Origin: Myxococcota bacterium
GTDB lineage: Bacteria > Myxococcota_A > Polyangia > HGW-17 > JAJRWW01
DNA length: 10,139 nucleotides
Reading direction: 5' to 3'
Assembly (NCBI GenBank): GCA_024276595.1
Contig: JAJRWW010000510.1
Span: 1-10,139, forward strand
A model generated the notes under the pieces. It did no database searches, was not told the DNA's origin, and saw nothing but the letters and a program-made list of their open reading frames with translations. Shown here piece after piece: positions 6,987 to 10,139 of the stretch. Position 1 is the stretch's first letter. Each line of letters starts with the position of its first letter. The translations under genes were made by a program, and so were the position numbers.

Positions 6987-7157
6987 TCAGGTGCGAGACA
7001 GGAGAAATCCCAGGAGCGCGCCGTAGCCGCTGGACACCCAGGGGTCACTGGTGATGACGCACCCGCCGGAGCTACAGCCCACGAGAGCCCAGTAGCCGAG
7101 CCCAACGCCAGCGCCGCCAAGGATCCAGAGGGTGGTCTTAAGTAGCTTGCCTCTCAT
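6987..7157 (-). CDS. 56-residue two-helix membrane protein, DUF6132-like
   Basis: A very short gene that length filters easily miss. ATG at 7157, TGA at 6989-6987, 56 codons. The product begins MRGKLLKTT and has a first hydrophobic segment at about 9-27. A Cys motif follows, G27-C28-S-S-G-G-C33, then VITSDPW (34-40) and a second hydrophobic segment at about 41-54 (SSGYGALLGFLL). The GC-x-SG-x-C...TS-[ND]-P pattern matches small proteins I recall as DUF6132; this assignment is from memory. Function is unknown. The two cysteines at the membrane boundary suggest a thiol or metal role, which fits the next gene: only 10 nt separate its stop from the CcdA-thioredoxin start, and the ribosome binding site of that gene overlaps its stop. 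An in-frame TAG just upstream of the ATG excludes a longer protein. No Shine-Dalgarno sequence precedes the ATG, consistent with a nearly leaderless transcript from the sigma-54 promoter. Confidence 0.75.
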   Translation of the reverse strand: MRGKLLKTTLWILGGAGVGLGYWALVGCSSGGCVITSDPWVSSGYGALLGFLLSRT

Positions 7158-7170
7158 GCTCGGTGATGTC

Positions 7171-7186
7171 TACAAAGCCCGTGCCA
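7171..7186 (-). promoter_or_regulatory. sigma-54 (RpoN) promoter for the DUF6132-like / CcdA-Trx / FmdB operon
   Basis: On the minus strand the sequence reads TGGCACG-GGCT-TTGTA. The sigma-54 consensus is TGGCACG-N4-TTGCW. Eleven of twelve fixed positions match with exact spacing; the single mismatch is T for C in the -12 GC element. The inferred start of transcription is near 7160, about 3 nt before the first gene's ATG. A sigma-54 activator gene lies divergently next door, which strongly supports the site. The weak points are the -12 mismatch and the very short leader. Confidence 0.7.
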
Positions 7187-7250
7187 TTGTGAGTCGCGTC
7201 TGTTTTCGATGTCTTACAAGCGCCACGGGAGAAACTCGTGCATCGAAGTT

Positions 7251-7296
7251 GTTGCAAATCTTCGGTGCTTGCACTATATGCAACACTGTACGCAAC
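7251..7296. promoter_or_regulatory. cluster of TTGCA/TGCAA half-sites, candidate activator binding site
   Basis: The cluster holds a perfect inverted repeat TTGCA-CTATA-TGCAA at 7269-7283. It is flanked by GTTGCAA at 7251-7257 and by GCAAC at 7292-7296, giving a roughly nested dyad arrangement. Its centre is about 115 bp upstream of the inferred sigma-54 start point, within the usual range for enhancer sites bound by Fis-type activators. The likely binder is the activator encoded at 7352-9091, which ends in a Fis-type helix-turn-helix. Binding is inferred. Confidence 0.5.
7252..7280 (+). promoter_or_regulatory. possible sigma-70 promoter of the sigma-54 activator gene
   Basis: TTGCAA (7252-7257, four of six to TTGACA) and TATATG (7275-7280, four of six to TATAAT) are separated by exactly 17 bp, giving a start near 7287 and a leader of about 65 nt. 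The -10 box lies inside the TTGCA-N5-TGCAA palindrome, so binding of the activator there could repress its own gene. The box scores are modest. Confidence 0.35.
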
Positions 7297-7351
7297 AGAC
7301 GCCTGGCATCTCTCCTGGAGTAGTGCACGGCAGCACACCTTGGATTGCCCA

Positions 7352-9091
7352 ATGACCACCTCCACGATCGAGTCCATGAACCTGGCAGCCCTGCTGGCCT
7401 CCGACACCAAGCTCCTGGCTCGCTTCCTGGACACGGTGGGCGACGCCCTGTTCGTCGTGGACGCCGCACAGAACGTGACCTACTGGAACAGGCAGGCAGA
7501 GCATCTCACGGGCTTCTCCGCCGAGGAGGTGCTCGGCCGCCACTGCCTCTCCGCCATGCGCTGCGAGCGCTGTCTGTACGAGTGCAACCTCTTCGAGCGC
7601 AAGACAATCGACGGTGCGCGCATCTCTTTGCGAGCCAAGGACGGGCGCGAGCTGCGGGTGCGAAAGACCGCCTTCGTGCTGGAGAACGACGAGGGTGAGG
7701 TCCTTGGTGGCATCGAGTTTCTGCGGGACGAGACCGAGCTCTTCCACCGGATCCAGGACTGCCGCACGTCCAGGCTCTTGGTGGAAGACCGCGAGCGGCT
7801 CCAGGCGGCCATCCTGGGCTCTGTGCGGGAGGGGGTCATCACCATCGACCCCGAGTTCCGGATCACGTCCTTCTCTCGCCGAGCAGAGGCGATCACCGGG
7901 CGACGGGCATCCGACGTGGTCGGGATGCGCTGTCACGACGTCCTGACCTCGTCTCTGTGCGACAACCACTGCCCCGCGCAGCACTGCCTCGACAGCGGCG
8001 ACGAGGAGGCCGAGCGCCTCAGCGAGATCATCACCGGCACCGGCGCATCCCTCTCCATCGGAGAGGTGGCGGTGGTGCTGCGCGACGAGGAGGGGGGGGC
8101 AATCGGGCTGCTCCTTCTCATCGAGGACCGCTCCACCCAGATGGACGCCCTGACAGAGGTGGAGAGCGCCACTTTCTGTGGCATCATCGGCCGCTCCAAG
8201 GCCATGCGGCGGGTGTTTCGGATCATCGAGCAGGTCGCCCCCACGGACGTCACCGTGCTTCTCACCGGCGAGTCGGGCACCGGAAAGGAGAAGGTGGCCC
8301 GGGCCATACACGAGCGCAGCAGCCGGCGCAACGGCCCTTTCCACGCAATCAACTGCGCGGCCCTGCCCGAGACCCTGCTGGAGAGCGAGCTCTTCGGGCA
8401 TGTTCGGGGCGCCTTCACTGGCGCAGACCGAGCCCGTACCGGCCGCATAGAGGCCGCCGCAGGCGGGAGCCTCTTCTTGGATGAGCTCGGGGAGATGCCG
8501 CTCTCCATCCAGGCGAAGCTGCTGCGCTTCCTTCAGGAGCGAGAGTACCAGCGGGTCGGAGACAACCAGACCCGCACCGCGGACGTAAGGGTGATCGCCG
8601 CCACCAATCGAGACCTCCAGGCAGAGGTGGCCGAGGGCCGCTTTCGGGAGGATCTCTACTATCGCGTGCGGGTGATCCCCATCGAGCTCCCTCCCCTGCG
8701 GGAGCGCAAGGGCGACATCCCGCTGCTGGCGGCGCACCTGCTCAACGAGATCGCATCCAAGAGAAACCGCCCGGACATCTCCCTCACCCCGGCAACCCTC
8801 CAGCGGCTGGTGGACCACCCCTGGCCCGGAAACGTTCGGGAGCTCATCAACGCGCTGGAGTATGCCGTGGCCCTGGCCCCCGGCCGCCGCATCCGCGCCT
8901 CTGACCTGCCGCCTGAGCTGGCAGGTCGATCCCAGCGATACTCGGCCAGGCGCGACGGCGAGGACCACGAGCCCGGCAGGATCCGGGATGCGCTGCGCCT
9001 GCACGACGGCAACCGGAGCCGCACCGCTCGGTACCTGGGCATGGACCGGGTGACCCTCTACCGCAAGATGAAAAAGTACGGCATTGGCTGA
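7352..9091 (+). CDS. sigma-54-dependent Fis-family activator with two Cys-rich PAS domains
   Basis: A 579-residue bacterial enhancer-binding protein. PAS domain 1 spans about 24-127 with cysteines C65, C71, C74 and C78. PAS domain 2 spans about 147-259 with C194, C203, C207 and C212. The AAA+ domain spans about 275-497: Walker A GESGTGKE at 306-313, the sigma-54-contacting GAFTGA loop at 353-358 and Walker B LFLDE at 374-378. Position 314 is Lys where Leu is usual (GTGKEKVARAIH). A Fis-type helix-turn-helix closes the protein (543-578, GNRSRTARYLGMDRVTLYRK). It should open sigma-54 promoters by ATP hydrolysis after sensing a signal through the PAS domains; clustered Cys suggest a redox, metal or Fe-S input (inference). 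No phosphoreceiver domain is present. The frame is open from 7238, but that stretch holds the promoter elements, so ATG 7352 is preferred; ATG 7376 is an alternative and neither has a strong ribosome binding site. The likely target is the divergent operon. The 45-bp convergent gap downstream has no clear terminator. Confidence 0.93.
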   Translation: MTTSTIESMNLAALLASDTKLLARFLDTVGDALFVVDAAQNVTYWNRQAEHLTGFSAEEVLGRHCLSAMRCERCLYECNLFERKTIDGARISLRAKDGRELRVRKTAFVLENDEGEVLGGIEFLRDETELFHRIQDCRTSRLLVEDRERLQAAILGSVREGVITIDPEFRITSFSRRAEAITGRRASDVVGMRCHDVLTSSLCDNHCPAQHCLDSGDEEAERLSEIITGTGASLSIGEVAVVLRDEEGGAIGLLLLIEDRSTQMDALTEVESATFCGIIGRSKAMRRVFRIIEQVAPTDVTVLLTGESGTGKEKVARAIHERSSRRNGPFHAINCAALPETLLESELFGHVRGAFTGADRARTGRIEAAAGGSLFLDELGEMPLSIQAKLLRFLQEREYQRVGDNQTRTADVRVIAATNRDLQAEVAEGRFREDLYYRVRVIPIELPPLRERKGDIPLLAAHLLNEIASKRNRPDISLTPATLQRLVDHPWPGNVRELINALEYAVALAPGRRIRASDLPPELAGRSQRYSARRDGEDHEPGRIRDALRLHDGNRSRTARYLGMDRVTLYRKMKKYGIG

Positions 9092-9136
9092 GGCCCCCAA
9101 GGAGCCCCCGCTACGGCACAAGGGCCAGCTCGCTGC

Positions 9137-10139
9137 TCAGTGCACGTTGATGAGCAGGCGGTAGCGGTAGGTGCATCCCGAGCACCAGACCGCCGATGGA
9201 GCCGTGCGCAGGTAGTATGTTCCCGTCGGGAGACCGCCCGCCGACAGGGCCGAGCAGAAGTTGGTGGAGGTGCTGATGTCGTCGTTGTATGCAATGGAGG
9301 AGACCCCATCCGTGTCCAGAAGCTGCAGCTCCGAGTCGATGGGACCGCTGGGGGCACAGATGTCCAGACCGTCCACCACCGTGGCGTCGATGGTGGAGGC
9401 GGGGCCAGGCACGCTCACCGCGAACCAGTCCTCGTCGCCGAGGGTGCCGATGGCCACGGGGAAGATGGCGGTCATGGATGAGTAGGGCCCACCCGCCATG
9501 CTGGACGCGTCGTTGGGCTCCATCTCCGGCACCGACTCCATGAGACAGGTCCCGTCACATCCGTCACCCGTGGCGGTGTTGCCATCGTCGCACTCCTCCC
9601 CCAGGTCGACCGCGCCGTTTCCACAGTCGGGCTCGAAGACCACGATCTCCACCCGGTAGGGTGCCGCCTGGTCGCCGGGACCCTCGCCCCAGTCGGACCA
9701 GTCGTTCACTCGCACATAGTAGACCCCGCCGGCCAACCCCTGGGCTCCCGGGTGAACCTGGGGATCGATGGCCGAGCAGTAGCCCACACCGCCATCGTCG
9801 TCAAAAGCCAGCTCTGTGGTGCCGTCAATGTCCAGGAGCATCACCTGGGTGTCGGTCTGGAGACAGCTCGGCGCACCCGACACGTCCCAGGTCACAACGC
9901 CCACGCTCCCCCCGGGGGGAACACTCACGGCGTAGTAGTCCACGTCACCGGGCACCGACCAGAGGGCGGCGATCTCGGCGCTTCCAGGCCAGAGGTTGTT
10001 GGCAAGTGCGTCCGAGGGAGAGTCATTGGGCTCCATCTCCTGGTCCATCTCCAGCAGACAGGCCGCATCGCATCCGTCTCCAGCGGTGGTGTTGCCGTCA
10101 TCACACTGCTCCAGCCCCTCCGCGGTGGCGTCTCCACAG
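9137..10139 (-). CDS. secreted multidomain protein with alternating DUF4215 Cys-rich and PPC-like modules (N-terminus outside window)
   Basis: The C-terminal 333 codons of a leftward gene. The frame is still open at the window edge, so the start and signal peptide lie beyond 10139. Two modules are visible, each a Cys-rich repeat followed by a beta-sandwich domain. The repeats read CGDATAEGLEQCDDGNTTAG... (10138-10058) and CGNGAVDLGEECDDGNTATG... (9625-9545), the DUF4215 pattern typical of myxobacterial surface proteins. Each is followed by a domain starting EMEPND, with DxDxY/WFAVSVP and a late GxYYVR/GTYYLR strand, as in bacterial pre-peptidase C-terminal (PPC) domains. The repeat-to-repeat distance is 513 bp (171 residues). 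The gene ends shortly after the last PPC strand (YRYRLLINVH) with no membrane anchor or sorting tail. A cell-surface or secreted role is inferred; any catalytic part would be upstream, out of view. Confidence 0.85.
   Translation of the reverse strand, partial: CGDATAEGLEQCDDGNTTAGDGCDAACLLEMDQEMEPNDSPSDALANNLWPGSAEIAALWSVPGDVDYYAVSVPPGGSVGVVTWDVSGAPSCLQTDTQVMLLDIDGTTELAFDDDGGVGYCSAIDPQVHPGAQGLAGGVYYVRVNDWSDWGEGPGDQAAPYRVEIVVFEPDCGNGAVDLGEECDDGNTATGDGCDGTCLMESVPEMEPNDASSMAGGPYSSMTAIFPVAIGTLGDEDWFAVSVPGPASTIDATVVDGLDICAPSGPIDSELQLLDTDGVSSIAYNDDISTSTNFCSALSAGGLPTGTYYLRTAPSAVWCSGCTYRYRLLINVH
9545..9625 (-). repeat. DUF4215 Cys-rich repeat, C-terminal copy
   Basis: Encodes 27 residues from CGNGAVDLGEECDDGN to the final C of GDGCDGTC, with four cysteines and the invariant ECDDGN and GDGC cores. 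It matches the copy at 10058-10138 residue for residue in spacing. Confidence 0.85.
10058..10138 (-). repeat. DUF4215 Cys-rich repeat, upstream copy
   Basis: Encodes 27 residues from CGDATAEGLEQCDDGN to the final C of GDGCDAAC, at the window edge and ahead of any in-frame ATG. It shows that the coding frame continues past the ATG at 10048, which is internal and not the gene start. Confidence 0.85.

Noticed and set aside
6977..7120. Upstream extension of the CcdA-thioredoxin gene to 7120
   Set aside because: It overlaps the 56-residue membrane gene in another frame, while ATG 6976 has a strong GAGGAGG site at good spacing and begins a normal CcdA N-terminus.
7323..7336. Small dyad GTGC-ACGGCA-GCAC just before the activator start
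   Set aside because: A four-base arm is too short to distinguish from chance, and it does not resemble the TTGCA half-sites.
7238..7351. N-terminal extension of the sigma-54 activator to the ATG at 7238
   Set aside because: This stretch is AT-richer, holds the palindrome and promoter-like boxes, and its translation does not resemble part of a PAS domain.
7274..9121. 615-codon open frame on the minus strand opposite the sigma-54 activator gene
   Set aside because: Antisense shadow of a fully recognisable AAA+ activator; the translation has no domain-like pattern.
9092..9136. Possible terminator between the convergent activator and DUF4215/PPC genes
   Set aside because: No stable inverted repeat or T-run is seen in the 45 bp.

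Overview
The window is GC-rich, with strong G/C preference at third codon positions. It carries gene families common in Myxococcota and related 'deltaproteobacterial' lineages: DUF4215 cysteine-rich repeats alternating with PPC-like modules, a sigma-54 activator with PAS domains, a non-regulatory cyclic-nucleotide-binding protein and a large surface lipoprotein. The species cannot be fixed from the sequence. No tRNA, rRNA, CRISPR array, insertion sequence or phage gene is visible.

Layout. The left half reads rightward. It begins with a DUF368 polyprenyl-phosphate translocase-like membrane protein carrying an AEP-repeat N-terminal tail (40-1149). Next come a soluble protein with one good and one degenerate cNMP-binding domain (1261-2742), a small protein with a basic N-terminus, a Glu/Pro/Lys-rich middle and a C-terminal zinc ribbon (2837-3364), and a phospholipase D superfamily lipoprotein with two intact HKD motifs (3414-5600). 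A leftward three-gene operon follows: a 56-residue two-helix Cys-containing membrane protein resembling DUF6132 (6987-7157), a CcdA-thioredoxin fusion (5732-6976) and an FmdB-type zinc ribbon protein (5661-5867). Divergent from it is a sigma-54-dependent activator with two Cys-rich PAS domains (7352-9091). The right edge holds the C-terminal part of a leftward secreted DUF4215/PPC protein that runs out of the window (9137-10139).

The most coherent unit is the divergent pair around 7157-7352. A near-consensus sigma-54 promoter (TGGCACG-N4-TTGTA on the minus strand, 7186-7171) lies directly in front of the small membrane protein gene. A cluster of TTGCA/TGCAA half-sites, including the perfect palindrome TTGCA-N5-TGCAA at 7269-7283, sits about 115 bp upstream of the inferred start point. 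That is the usual place for an activator's upstream site. The same palindrome overlaps the -10 of a possible sigma-70 promoter for the activator gene. I infer a locally regulated thiol/electron-transfer system: an activator with eight PAS cysteines switching on a membrane thiol relay (CcdA-Trx) with a small Cys membrane partner and a zinc ribbon protein. The pieces are seen in the sequence; the signal and the substrate are not known.
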